From contig NZ_BATB01000010.1 of assembly GCF_000466965.1 (NCBI RefSeq), positions 1 through 64,000 of the forward strand: a DNA stretch of 64,000 nt, given 5' to 3'. The notes below the pieces were generated by a model. That model saw only the letters and a list, made by a program, of their open reading frames with translations. It was not told where the DNA came from and did not search any database. The first letter of the stretch is position 1; each line of letters starts with the position of its first letter. This document shows, piece after piece, positions 18,148 through 27,918 of this stretch. The translations under genes were made by a program, and so were the position numbers. This stretch comes from Limimaricola cinnabarinus LL-001. GTDB lineage: Bacteria > Pseudomonadota > Alphaproteobacteria > Rhodobacterales > Rhodobacteraceae.

Positions 18148-20315
18148 ATGGCCGAGAGGATCGACAAGCACGGATTGATGGTGGCCCCCGAATTGGCGGC
18201 CTTCATCAAGGATGAGGCGCTTCCGGGGACGGGGATCGACGCCGACGAGTTCTGGAAAGGGTTTGCAGCACTCGCGCAGGAGTTCGGCCCGCGCATCCGC
18301 GATGCGCTTTCGGATCGCAGCAAGCTACAGGCCGAGATCGACGCTTGGCACCTGTCGCGCAAGGGTCAGCAGATCGACGCGGAGGAGTATCGCCGGATGC
18401 TGGAGGGCATCGGCTATCTGGTGCCGGAGGGCGGCGACTTCGAGATTGGCACCAAGGGGACCGACCCCGAGATCGCACATACTCCGGGCCCGCAGCTCGT
18501 GGTGCCGATCACCAATGCGCGCTTCGCGCTCAACGCCGCCAATGCGCGCTGGGGCAGCCTTTACGACGCGCTCTACGGCACCGACGCGCTGGGCAGCCTG
18601 CCGCAGGGCAAGGGCTATGACGAGGAGCGTGGCGCGCAGGTCATCGCATGGGGCCGCCGTCACCTCGACGAGGTCGCCCCGCTCGACGGCACGTCCTGGG
18701 CCGAGATCGACCAGCTCGAAATCAAGGGCGGCACGCTCGTCGCCTCCAAGGGCGATGCCGAACACGGTCTGAAGGAGCCCGAGCAGTTCGCGGGCTCTGC
18801 CACGGATGGCAAGGCCGACCTGCAGGTGCTCTTGGAAAAGAACGGCCTGCTGATCGAGATCGTCGTCGATCCGTCGAGCCAGATCGGCGGCTCCGACCGG
18901 GCCGGGATCTCCGACATCCGGCTCGAAAGTGCCGTCTCGACCATCATGGATTGCGAGGATTCGGTCGCGGCGGTCGATGCCGAGGACAAGGTCCTGGCCT
19001 ATCGCAACTGGCTCGGGCTGATGCAGGGCACGCTGCAGGCCAGCTTCATGAAGGGCGGCGAGGAGATGACCCGCCGCATGGAGGGCGACCGGGAATTCAC
19101 CGCGCCCGACGGCTCGACCCGCACGGTCAAGGGCCGCTCCTTGATGCTGATCCGCAATGTCGGTCACCTGATGACCAACCCCGCGATCATCGGCAAGGAT
19201 GACGAGCGCGAGATCTCCGAAGGGCTGATGGACGCGGTGATCACCGTTCTCATCGCCATGCACGACCTCAGGAAAGAGGACGGCCCGCGCAACTCGACCC
19301 ATGGTTCGGTCTATGTCGTGAAGCCCAAGATGCACGGGCCGCAGGAGGTCGCGCTCTCGAACGACATGTTCTCGGCCGTCGAGAAGATGCTCGGCCTGCC
19401 GCAAGACACCGTCAAGCTCGGCATCATGGACGAGGAGCGCCGCACTTCGGCCAACCTCAAGGAATGCATCCGCGCCGCCAGGAACCGCGTGGCCTTCATC
19501 AACACCGGCTTCCTCGATCGCACCGGCGACGAGATCCACACCTCGATGGAAGCGGCCCGATGATCCCCAAGGGCGAGATGAAATCCTCGGCCTGGATCCA
19601 GTCCTACGAGGACCGCAACGTCGATATCGGCCTTGCCTGCGGCCTCAAGGGGAAGGCCCAGATCGGCAAGGGCATGTGGGCCATGCCCGACCGAATGGCC
19701 GACATGCTCGACCAGAAGATCGGCCACCCCAAGGCGGGTGCCACCTGCGCCTGGGTGCCGTCGCCCACCGCTGCGACGCTGCACGCGGCGCATTACCACC
19801 ATGTCGACGTTATGGCCCGTCAGGACGAGATTGCCCAAGGCGGCGCGCGCGGCACGCTCGCGGACCTGCTGACGATCCCGCTGGCGACGGGCCGCAACTT
19901 CGATGACGCCGAGGTCACGCGCGAAATCGAGAACAACGCGCAGGGCATCCTTGGCTACGTGGTGCGCTGGATCGATCAGGGGGTGGGCTGCTCCAAGGTG
20001 CCCGACATCAACGATGTCGGCCTGATGGAGGACCGCGCGACCTGCCGGATTTCGTCCCAGGCGCTGGCCAACTGGCTGCATCATGGCGTCGTCTCCGAGG
20101 ACCAGGTGATGAAGGCCATGAAGAAGATGGCCGAAGTGGTGGACCGCCAGAACGAGGGTGACGCCTCCTACAAGCCGATGGCGCCGCATTTCGACAGCCT
20201 CGCCTTTCAGGCGGCCTGCGACCTCGTCTTCGAGGGACGCAAACAGCCCTCGGGCTACACCGAGCCGGTGCTGCACCGCCGTCGCCTCGAACTGAAGAAT
20301 CTGGAGACCCGCTGA
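18148..20315 (+). pseudogene. glcB: Malate synthase G, one frameshift
   Basis: Malate synthase condenses glyoxylate with acetyl-CoA to malate in the glyoxylate bypass and glycolate use. The first frame (18148 to about 19555) runs from MAERIDKHGLM through MDCEDSVAAVDAEDK and the [17 protein letters not shown] block. The second frame continues [21 protein letters not shown] to the stop at 20315. One G restored at 19554-19555 (GCGGGCCCG for GCGGCCCG) gives about 722 residues, the usual isoform G length. Its stop overlaps the ATG of the glcG-like gene (TGATG). The ATG has a GAGGAGGAGAGG ribosome binding site. Confidence 0.93.
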
Positions 20316-20742
20316 TGACCAAGCTGACCATCGACGCCGCCCGCACCATCATCCGCGAGGCTCTCGCCAAGTCGCACGAGATGGGTCTCAAGCCCATGTC
20401 GGTGATCGTGCTCGACGCGGGCGGCACCCGCTCGCCTTCGAACGCGAGGACGGCGCGGCACCGGGCCGCTATGCCATTGCCGAGGGCAAGGCTTACGGCG
20501 CCGTGATGCTGGGCATGCCCGGCTCGGCGCAGATGGCCCGTGCCGAGGCGCAGCACTACTTCATGACCGCGGCCAACGGTGCCTTCGGCGGCAAGGTCGT
20601 GCCGGTCCCCGGCGGCGTCATCGTGCGCGGCGAGGACGGCTCCGTGCTCGGAGCCGTCGGTGTCACGGGCGACACCTCCGACAACGATGCTACGGCGGCC
20701 CTTGCCGGGATCGAGGCGGCGGGGTTGAAGGGCGACGCCTGA
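20315..20742 (+). pseudogene. GlcG/HbpS-like heme-degradation family protein, one frameshift
   Basis: About 142 residues when repaired, of the GlcG/HbpS family (often annotated as heme-binding), frequently encoded beside malate synthase or glycolate oxidase genes. The first frame (20315 to about 20425) has LTIDAARTIIREAL and MSVIVLDAGG. The second continues PLAFEREDGAAPGRYAIAEG, then GMPGSAQMARAEAQHYF and the VPVPGGVIVRGEDGSVLGAV block. Restoring one C at about 20425 (GGCGGCCACCCG) joins them. Its role in the glyoxylate pathway is not established. The TGATG overlap with glcB suggests coupled translation. Confidence 0.85.
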
Positions 20743-20862
20743 CGCCTTTCATGTGCCTTTATTGACGGCAGATGTGCGCGCGGTCCGGATCTCTCGGGCC
20801 GCGCGATGCTTTTCAGGGGGCGTCGGGCTGTATATCTGTAAGGGGAAGCAACCGGAGCGATC

Positions 20863-21645
20863 ATGACCCGTCCTGTCATTGGCATCATCGGCAACAACCA
20901 CGTCATCGACGGCCATTACGTCACTCATGGGGGCGGCGCGATGAACTCTTCGGCCGTGGCGCAGGTGGCAAAGGGCCTGCCGCTGGTGATCCCCGCCGAC
21001 CCCAAGCTCGTCTCGGTCGAGGACCTTCTGGAGACCTGCGACGGCTTCCTGCTCACCGGCGGGCGGCCTAATGTGCATCCGGATGAATATGGCGAGGAAG
21101 AGACGCCCGCGCACGGGGCCTTCGACCGTTCGCGCGATGCGATCACGCTGCCGCTCGTGCGGGCCTGCGTCGAGCGGGGGCAGCCGTTCATGGGCATCTG
21201 CCGCGGCTTTCAAGAGGTCAACGTGGCGATGGGTGGCTCTCTGCATCCCGAGATCCGCGACCTGCCGGGGCGGACCAATCACCGCATGCCCCCCGACGGC
21301 ACGCTCGAGGAAAAATTCGCGCTGCGCCACGTGGTGACGTTGAGCGAAGACGGCCCGTTCCATCGGCTGTTCGGCGCGCGCGAGGTGATGACCAACACGC
21401 TGCACGGGCAGGGGGTGAACAAGCCCGGCCGCCGCATCGTCATCGACGGTCATGCGCCGGACGGCACGCCGGAGGCGCTTTATGTCGAGGGCGCGCCGGG
21501 CTTCACGCTTTCGGTGCAGTGGCACCCCGAATGGAACGCCGGGGCCGATCCGGTCTCTAGGCCGCTGTTCGAGGCTTTTGGCGCAGCGGCACGTGACTGG
21601 GCGGCGAAAAAGCAGCCCATGGAAGCGGCACGGCGCAGCGCCTGA
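20863..21645 (+). CDS. Gamma-glutamyl-gamma-aminobutyrate hydrolase family protein
   Basis: A 260-residue class I glutamine amidotransferase-like hydrolase of the PuuD group (peptidase C26). The catalytic triad is visible: C113 in GICRGFQEVN, and H221 and E223 in QWHPEWN. PuuD hydrolyses gamma-glutamyl-GABA in putrescine breakdown; here the substrate is inferred from family only, as no other puu gene is adjacent. It appears monocistronic, 120 bases after the glcG-like gene and convergent with dnaE2. Confidence 0.88.
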   Translation: MTRPVIGIIGNNHVIDGHYVTHGGGAMNSSAVAQVAKGLPLVIPADPKLVSVEDLLETCDGFLLTGGRPNVHPDEYGEEETPAHGAFDRSRDAITLPLVRACVERGQPFMGICRGFQEVNVAMGGSLHPEIRDLPGRTNHRMPPDGTLEEKFALRHVVTLSEDGPFHRLFGAREVMTNTLHGQGVNKPGRRIVIDGHAPDGTPEALYVEGAPGFTLSVQWHPEWNAGADPVSRPLFEAFGAAARDWAAKKQPMEAARRSA

Positions 21646-21717
21646 GCGGTTCGGGGGGCTGCCCTGCCTCTCACCCATTCCCGACTACGCAAATCCCGCC
21701 GCGACCCGCGCGCCCTC

Positions 21718-24700
21718 TTAATGAAAATCCCGGCTCTTCGGGACGATTCGCGCATTGCGCGGATGCCCGTTGTCGGGCGCGCCGGTGCCGCGGGCCGAGC
21801 CCTGCACCGGGTTCTTCACCGCGTCGGCGTGGCTCAGCGGCGGCACGAAGCTCCCCGGCGCGAGACGCGTGAGCGCGTCCGAGCGGTCTTCCAGCCGCTG
21901 CGCCACGAAATGCACGATCTCCACGTCGCGCTGCACATAGCCTTCGGCCACCAGAAGCCCCGCCTGCATCACCACGCGGCGAAACTGCGCCATGACCTTG
22001 GGCCAGACCACGAGGTTGGCGGCCCCGGTCTCGTCCTCCAGCGTGATGAAGCACACCCCCTTGGCGCTGCCCGGCTTCTGGCGGATCAGCACCAGCCCGG
22101 CGAGTTTCAGGCGACGGCCCTGAGGCGCCCGGCTCAGATCGGCGGCGCTGGCATAACCCTGCGCGGTCAGGCTGCGGCGCAAAAACGCCATCGGATGCGC
22201 CTTCAACGACAGGCGCAGTGTCTGGTAGTCGGCCACCACCTGCTCGCAGACCGGCATGGCCGGAAGCGGCACCGGCACCTCCGCGCCCTCGTCGCGCGCC
22301 TCGCGAAACAGCGGCAGGTCTGGCGCGTCCCGGAGCCCGCGCGCTTCCCAGAGCGCCTGCCGCCGATCAAGGAACATCGAGCGCATCGCATCCGCCGCCG
22401 CCAGCCGCCGGATCGCCGCCGCGCTCACCCCGGCGCGGGACTGGAGATCCTCGGGCGTCTGATAGGGGGCGTCGCGCGCGGCCACGATGCGCGCCGCCAT
22501 CTCGGCGGCCAGCCCGCCGATCATCCGCAGCCCCAACCGCATCGCGAAGCCACCCGAGGAGATCGGCTCGAGCGTGCAGTCCCATTCGGACATGTTCACA
22601 TCGACAGGCCTGACCTCGACCCCGTGTTCGCGCATGTCGCGCACGATCTGCGCGGGCGCATAGAAGCCCATGGGCTGCGAGTTCAGCAGCGCCGCGCCGA
22701 AGGCGCCGGGAAAATGGCATTTCAGCCATGACGAGACATAGACCAGATGCGCAAAGCTCGCCGCGTGGCTTTCGGGAAACCCGTATTCGCCAAAGCCCTT
22801 GATCTGCTCGAAGCAGCGCGCCGCGAAGTCCTCGCCATAGCCGCGCGCCACCATTCGTCCGACCATCTTTTCCTGCAAGAGCGCGATGGTCCCGCGCGAA
22901 CGGAAGGTGGCCATGGCCTTGCGCAGCTCGTTTGCCTCGGCAGGCGAAAACCGCGCCGCGTCGATGGCGATCTTCATCGCCTGTTCCTGAAAGATCGGCA
23001 CGCCAAGCGTCCGGCCAAGGATCGACTTCAGCTCCGAAGGGTCGTGCGGATGGCCGGGCGAGGGGTATTCCACCGCCTCCTCGCCCGCGCGGCGGCGCAG
23101 ATAGGGGTGCACCATGTCGCCCTGGATCGGGCCGGGGCGGACGATGGCGACCTGGATCACGAGGTCGTAGAACGAACGCGGGCGCAGCCGGGGCAACATG
23201 TTCATCTGCGCCCGGCTCTCGACCTGGAACACGCCGAGGCTGTCGGCGCGGCACAGCATGTCGAAGACGCGCGGGTCCTCGCGCGGGATCGAGGCGAGAT
23301 CCTCGCGCCGCCCCCAATGCGCGGCGATCAGGTCAAGGCCCTTGCGGATGCAGGTCAGCATGCCAAGTGCCAGGATATCGACCTTGAGGATGCCCAGCGC
23401 GTCGATGTCGTCCTTGTCCCACTCGATGAAGCTGCGATCGGCCATGGCGCCGTTGCCGATCGGCACGGTCTCGGTCAGTAGGCGTTCGGTCAGGATGAAG
23501 CCGCCGACATGCTGGCTCAGGTGACGCGGCATCCCGACCATCTGTCCCGCGATCAGCAGCGCCTTGCGCAACAGCGGATCATGCGGGTCGAGTCCGGCCT
23601 CGCGCACGTTCTCCTCTTCGATGCCGCTGCCCCAATGGCCCCAGACCGTCTTGGCCAGCGCGCCGGTCACGTCTTCGGACAGGCCCATCACCTTGCCCAC
23701 CTCGCGGATCGCGCTTCGCGGGCGGTAATGGATCACCGTGGCGCAGAGGCCGGCGCGCTCGCGGCCATACTTGGCATAGATGTGCTGGATCACCTCCTCG
23801 CGGCGCTCGTGTTCGAAATCCACGTCGATGTCGGGCGGCTCCTTTCGCTTCTCGGAGATGAAGCGCTCGAACAAAAGCTGGTGCTGCGCCGGGTCGACCG
23901 CCGTAATGCCCAGCACGAAGCACACCGCCGAGTTCGCCGCCGAACCGCGCCCCTGGCACAGGATCGGCGGGCTTGCCGTTTCGCGCGCGAAACGGATGAT
24001 GTCGTGAATGGTGAGGAAATACCGCGCGATGTCGAGCCGCCCGATCATCGCCAGTTCCTTGTCGAGCACGGCGCGGGTCGCGGACGGAATGCCCTCGGGC
24101 CAGCGCGCCTGCGCTCCCTCCCATGTCAGCCGCTCCAGATAGTCCTGCGGGCTGCGTCCTTCGGGAACCACCTCGCGCGGGTACTCATAGGCCAGTTCCT
24201 CAAGGTCGAAACGGCAGGCATCGGCGATCTCACGCGTGGCGCGGATCGCGTGTGGCCATTCGGCAAAGAGCCTCTGCATGGTCTCGGGCGACTTCAGGTG
24301 CCGTTCGGCATTGGGCAATAGGCGCGGCCCGGCCTCTGCCAGCGCCACGCCCTCGCGGATGCAGGTCATCACGTCCTGCAGCGGGCGACGTTCTGGCGCG
24401 TGGTAGAGCACGTCGTTCGTGGCCATCAGCGACAGCCCGACGGCGCGGGCATGGCGGTCGAGCGCATTGATCCGGGCGCGGTCGTCGCCGCGGTAGAGAT
24501 ATGCGGCCGCGATATGGGTGAGGCCGGGCAGGCGCCGCAACAGGCGGGGTAGGGCAGCCTCAAGCGCGCTTGGGTCCTCGGGCGGCACGAGGGTCAGGCG
24601 CAACCCCTCGGCATGATCCGCGAGATCGTTCAGGGTGATGTCGCAGATGCCCTTCTTCTGCCAGCGCCCCTCGGGATCGCGCATCTTGCCCTTGGACAGC

Positions 24701-25041
24701 AGCATCGAAAGTCGCCCATAGGCGGCGCGATCGGTCGGGTAGGCGAGGAAGACCTCGCCCGAGACCAGCGCGAGCCGCGCGCCGATCACCGGCCTCACAT
24801 TGACGCGCTTGGCCGCGACATGCATCCGCACCACCCCGGCCAGCGTGTTGAGATCGGCGATGCCCAGCGCGTCGTAGCCTTGGCTCCAGCCCTGCACCGC
24901 GAGGTCCACCGCGTCGGAGGCCCCGCGCAGGAAGGAAAAGCACGAGGCGAGGCCCAGTTCGACATAGGCCGATGCCGTGTTGGGCGGAAACTCCGCCTCG
25001 GGGGCGACGTTGCGGCGGGGATGTTTCTCGATCTCGGGCAT
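21718..25041 (-). CDS. dnaE2: Error-prone DNA polymerase III alpha-like subunit DnaE2
   Basis: DnaE2 (ImuC) is the catalytic polymerase of the mutasome that performs translesion synthesis after DNA damage. It is 1107 residues. The N-terminal PHP domain begins at ASAYVELGLASCFSFLRGA, and the polymerase active site PDIDVDF lies at 403-409 after RGSAANSAVCF. The C-terminal part has the OB-fold region with LAGLVLIRQKPGSAKGVCFITLEDETG. ATG 25041 follows the imuB stop by only four bases, so the two are probably co-translated. Regulation comes from the LexA box upstream of imuA. Confidence 0.97.
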   Translation of the reverse strand: MPEIEKHPRRNVAPEAEFPPNTASAYVELGLASCFSFLRGASDAVDLAVQGWSQGYDALGIADLNTLAGVVRMHVAAKRVNVRPVIGARLALVSGEVFLAYPTDRAAYGRLSMLLSKGKMRDPEGRWQKKGICDITLNDLADHAEGLRLTLVPPEDPSALEAALPRLLRRLPGLTHIAAAYLYRGDDRARINALDRHARAVGLSLMATNDVLYHAPERRPLQDVMTCIREGVALAEAGPRLLPNAERHLKSPETMQRLFAEWPHAIRATREIADACRFDLEELAYEYPREVVPEGRSPQDYLERLTWEGAQARWPEGIPSATRAVLDKELAMIGRLDIARYFLTIHDIIRFARETASPPILCQGRGSAANSAVCFVLGITAVDPAQHQLLFERFISEKRKEPPDIDVDFEHERREEVIQHIYAKYGRERAGLCATVIHYRPRSAIREVGKVMGLSEDVTGALAKTVWGHWGSGIEEENVREAGLDPHDPLLRKALLIAGQMVGMPRHLSQHVGGFILTERLLTETVPIGNGAMADRSFIEWDKDDIDALGILKVDILALGMLTCIRKGLDLIAAHWGRREDLASIPREDPRVFDMLCRADSLGVFQVESRAQMNMLPRLRPRSFYDLVIQVAIVRPGPIQGDMVHPYLRRRAGEEAVEYPSPGHPHDPSELKSILGRTLGVPIFQEQAMKIAIDAARFSPAEANELRKAMATFRSRGTIALLQEKMVGRMVARGYGEDFAARCFEQIKGFGEYGFPESHAASFAHLVYVSSWLKCHFPGAFGAALLNSQPMGFYAPAQIVRDMREHGVEVRPVDVNMSEWDCTLEPISSGGFAMRLGLRMIGGLAAEMAARIVAARDAPYQTPEDLQSRAGVSAAAIRRLAAADAMRSMFLDRRQALWEARGLRDAPDLPLFREARDEGAEVPVPLPAMPVCEQVVADYQTLRLSLKAHPMAFLRRSLTAQGYASAADLSRAPQGRRLKLAGLVLIRQKPGSAKGVCFITLEDETGAANLVVWPKVMAQFRRVVMQAGLLVAEGYVQRDVEIVHFVAQRLEDRSDALTRLAPGSFVPPLSHADAVKNPVQGSARGTGAPDNGHPRNARIVPKSRDFH

Positions 25042-25045
25042 GGCG

Positions 25046-26896
25046 TCACGCAAAGGCGCCGTGGACGAACCAGCGCGGCTCGGCCCCGCGCCCGTCGCCC
25101 AAGAGCCCTTCGCGGTAGAGCCAGAACCGCCGCCCGGTGTGATCCTCGATGCGGAAGTAGTCGCGTAGCCGCGTGCCGGGCCTGTCGCGCCACCATTCGG
25201 GCGCGATCCGCTCGGGTCCGGCAAAGCGCGCGACGCGCAACCGCTGGCGGCGCCAGACGAATTGCGCGGGCGGGCCTTCGGGCACGGCATAGAGCACGCG
25301 CACCTCCTCTGGCGGCTCGAACAGCCGCAGGGGGCGATCGGGACGCGGCACGAAGCGGTGCGGCGTCACATGCAGCGCCGGAAGCCAGAGCACCTGACGC
25401 TCGGGGATATGGCTCGGCGCGGGCAGGGGGCGGGTCAGGGCGCGCACCCCGAAACGGGCCGAGAGCCGGTCGATCAGCCGCGCGAGATCGTCGGCGTCGT
25501 CGGCGGCGCCATCGAGGCGGCGCTGCCGGGTGGGCAGGGCCTCGGCCACCAAGGCAGCCAGTGTGATCAGGTCGAAACCGAAGCCCGGATCGAGCCCGTC
25601 GAGGCGCCCCTCGAAGAGCCGCACCATGTGCGCGGGATCGTGGGTCGGCTGCGATGTCGCGGCCTGCGCCTGCGCCACCTCTCCATCGATGCGGTAGAGC
25701 GCCAGCGCGAGGCGGCGCGCGCCGAAGCCCGCCGCCACCAACCCGGCACAAAGCTCCTCGGCCAAGGCCGGCAGATGCGGCACCGGGTCGATTACGGGTT
25801 CGGGCAGGCGGGCCTGCACGGCAAAGCGCGGCGGATCGTCGGGGCTGTCGATCGGTTCGGGTGTGCGGCCCGAAAGTTGATCGAGCCGCAAGAGAGGGTC
25901 GGCCTCGGGCAACCCCGCGCGAAACCGCCGCGCAAGCGAAAGGCGCGGCACGGCGCGCAGCGCGCCGATGGTCGAGAGGCCCAGCCTGTCGAGCGTCTGC
26001 ACCGTCGCCGCGCCGAGCCGCAGGGCCGCGGCGGGCAGGGGATCGGTGTGCGCCGTCAACTCCTCGGGGCCACAGATCGCGGGCGCGAAGCGCGCCAGAG
26101 CCCAAGCCGCGCCGCGCGTCGGCGCGATGGCCATGCGGGTGGTGAGGCCAAGGCCTGCGAGCCGGGCTTCGATCTCCGCCCGCATCGCCGCTTCGCCGCC
26201 CCAAAGGTGGTCCGAGCCGGTGACATCCATGACCAGCGCGTCCGCCCCGTCCACCGCCGTCCACGGACACCAGCGCCGCGCCCAGAGCATCAGCCGGGCG
26301 AGCGCCGCCGCATCGGCGCGCGGATCGGCGAAACGGGTTTGCAGTTCGGGGCAGATCGCGCGCATGTCGACGACCCGAGCGCCGGGGGCGAGCCCCAGTG
26401 CCTGGGCGACGTCATTCACCGCGTGGATCACCGGGCCATGCGGCCCTTCGAGGGCCAGAGCCAGCGGCGTGCCCTCGGGCAGGACCTCGCCGCGATGCGC
26501 GGCCTGTGCCTGCCAGCGTTCGATGGCAAAGCGCGGCAGGTGCAGCGACAGGATGCGCCGGGCCACTGCCGCGTCGCCCGTCGCGTCGATGCCGCCGCCG
26601 GGCAACGCCGTCACCGCCGCACCGCGTACCTGCTCGTGCGGCGCACGAGACCCGGCCCGCCGGCTCGGGATGCCGACGGGGGTGAAGATCTCCTCGTGCA
26701 CCGGTTGGTCGCTCGCGGACTTGTCGGGCGCGGGCGGTGCCGTGTCGATCCGCCCGGCTGCCGGGCCGCCCTGCACGGCCTGCCGCAAGGCCTCGGTCGC
26801 CTGTGCGAGCTGGCGCGGGTCGGCGGCGCGGGGCCGGGGCAGGGATGCCGAAGGCGCGGGAAAGGCGAGGACGGGCAGCTTGTCCCCGCCGCTCAT
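25046..26896 (-). CDS. imuB: Y-family polymerase-like protein ImuB, long N-terminus
   Basis: ImuB is a catalytically inactive Y-family polymerase relative that links ImuA, DnaE2 and the beta clamp. From the chosen ATG it is 616 residues. The conserved protein begins only at about residue 108 (RRILSLHLPRFAIERW), followed by the VDMRAICPEL and DVTGSDHLWGG segments. The C-terminus FRIEDHTGRRFWLYREG is typical. The first roughly 105 residues are Pro/Ala-rich and not part of the usual domain. ATG 26896 is preferred over ATG 26968 because a stable hairpin occupies 26929-26971. Confidence 0.92.
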   Translation of the reverse strand: MSGGDKLPVLAFPAPSASLPRPRAADPRQLAQATEALRQAVQGGPAAGRIDTAPPAPDKSASDQPVHEEIFTPVGIPSRRAGSRAPHEQVRGAAVTALPGGGIDATGDAAVARRILSLHLPRFAIERWQAQAAHRGEVLPEGTPLALALEGPHGPVIHAVNDVAQALGLAPGARVVDMRAICPELQTRFADPRADAAALARLMLWARRWCPWTAVDGADALVMDVTGSDHLWGGEAAMRAEIEARLAGLGLTTRMAIAPTRGAAWALARFAPAICGPEELTAHTDPLPAAALRLGAATVQTLDRLGLSTIGALRAVPRLSLARRFRAGLPEADPLLRLDQLSGRTPEPIDSPDDPPRFAVQARLPEPVIDPVPHLPALAEELCAGLVAAGFGARRLALALYRIDGEVAQAQAATSQPTHDPAHMVRLFEGRLDGLDPGFGFDLITLAALVAEALPTRQRRLDGAADDADDLARLIDRLSARFGVRALTRPLPAPSHIPERQVLWLPALHVTPHRFVPRPDRPLRLFEPPEEVRVLYAVPEGPPAQFVWRRQRLRVARFAGPERIAPEWWRDRPGTRLRDYFRIEDHTGRRFWLYREGLLGDGRGAEPRWFVHGAFA

Positions 26897-26928
26897 CGTC
26901 GTCCGCCCGGGGCGAAAGGGCCGAGGCC

Positions 26929-26971
26929 CCCTTGGGGGCATGGCGGTGCCTCCGGCCGTTCCCCCCAAGGG
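26929..26971 (-). other. Intercistronic hairpin between imuA and imuB
   Basis: CCCTTGGGGG (26929-26938) and CCCCCAAGGG (26962-26971) form a 10-bp perfect stem around a 23-base loop. It lies about 33 bases upstream of the likely imuB start. It may tune translation or mRNA stability; it has no T-tail. Confidence 0.5.
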
Positions 26972-27052
26972 ACCCCTAGGGCCATATCCATGCGCTTGGT
27001 CTCACCGATCCTCGAAGACGCATGATGCGGCGCTGGCGACCGGGTACCCGGC

Positions 27053-27733
27053 TCAGGCCATGGCGCGCGCTGCCTCTGCCGCTTCCATGCCGACGGCGTG
27101 GCCGAAGACCAGATCCTTGCCCTGCGGGTCATGGCCGGCCACCCAACGCCCCGGCGCGCGCCAGCGCGCGCGAAACAGCTCGGCGCTCCATAGCGGGGCA
27201 CCCGGCGCGCGGGTGTCGTCCGGCATGGGGCGCGCAGGCAGCGCCCCCAGACGCCATCTTTCGCGCGCGGCGCTCAGCTCGGGCAATGCGCCGCGACGAA
27301 TGAGCCATGCGGGCACAGCATGCGCCTCCGAGCGTAGCGCCAGACGCTTGGTCGCGGTGAAATCGACCGCCGGTGCCGTGCCCCAAACCTCGCCGATCAC
27401 CCCGCCAAGGCCCGGACACCCCAAGCCCTGTTCCATGGCCCAGAGCACGTCGATGGCGCGCGAGACCTGAAGATGCAGGACCTCGCAGGTCCCGAGACCG
27501 GGCGGAAAGGGCCGCCCCGCCTCGCGCAGCGACAGCCGATCCTGTATCCACAACACCGGCCCCTTGGCGGCCTCGAGATGCGCCAGCGCGAAGGCGGGAG
27601 CTGCGGCATCGACCGCCGTCTCTGGAAATATCTCCGACAGGGTGGGCTGGCGCAGCGTTGCGGGGCGGCGCGACAGTGTTTCCACAGATGTGGCAGGAAC
27701 GGCAGGGCATGAAGCGGGGGGCGACCACGTCAC
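27053..27733 (-). CDS. imuA: Mutasome protein ImuA
   Basis: ImuA is a RecA-like accessory protein of the ImuA-ImuB-DnaE2 mutasome. It is 226 residues from a GTG start at 27733. Conserved segments include PTLSEIFPE near the N-terminus, LEAAKGPVLWIQD and a WAMEQGLGCPGLGGVIGEVW stretch. It is first in the operon, 22 bases downstream of the LexA box. The ribosome binding site before the GTG is weak (AGAGAA), so the exact start is somewhat uncertain. Confidence 0.9.
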   Translation of the reverse strand: MTWSPPASCPAVPATSVETLSRRPATLRQPTLSEIFPETAVDAAAPAFALAHLEAAKGPVLWIQDRLSLREAGRPFPPGLGTCEVLHLQVSRAIDVLWAMEQGLGCPGLGGVIGEVWGTAPAVDFTATKRLALRSEAHAVPAWLIRRGALPELSAARERWRLGALPARPMPDDTRAPGAPLWSAELFRARWRAPGRWVAGHDPQGKDLVFGHAVGMEAAEAARAMA

Positions 27734-27754
27734 GGGTTCTCTCTACAAATCAAT

Positions 27755-27769
27755 GTTCTTACTTTGTTC
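27755..27769. promoter_or_regulatory. LexA box (SOS operator)
   Basis: GTTC TTACTTT GTTC: the direct repeat GTTC-N7-GTTC of alphaproteobacterial LexA, 22 bases before the imuA start. Its distal GTTC overlaps the -10 element of the imuA promoter, so bound LexA would block RNA polymerase. Confidence 0.92.
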
Positions 27770-27794
27770 TAGTGCGCGTTCCTGCCTGCGTCAA
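27766..27794 (-). promoter_or_regulatory. Sigma-70-type promoter of imuA-imuB-dnaE2
   Basis: On the minus strand, TTGACG (27794-27789), a 17-base spacer and TAGAAC (27771-27766) form a good -35/-10 pair. The -10 element is shared with the LexA box. Transcription would start near 27759. Confidence 0.75.
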
Positions 27795-27918
27795 ATGCTG
27801 TCTGCGTCATTGCGCCGCGTCCGCGCTTTGTGATGCCTCTGCGCCGCCTGAAACGTGGGGACGCCATTGCGCGGCCTGCGGCGCTGCGGCAACTTCGCCC
27901 GCGGGAGAGGGAGACTTC

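Noticed and set aside
20863-21645. A putrescine-degradation (puu) locus with the decarboxylase at 36057
   Set aside because: Only one PuuD-like gene is present and it is 15 kb from the decarboxylase, with no other puu genes between.
25262-27025. 587-residue plus-strand frame opposite imuB
   Set aside because: Antisense shadow of imuB; no recognisable domain and an atypical arginine-rich composition.
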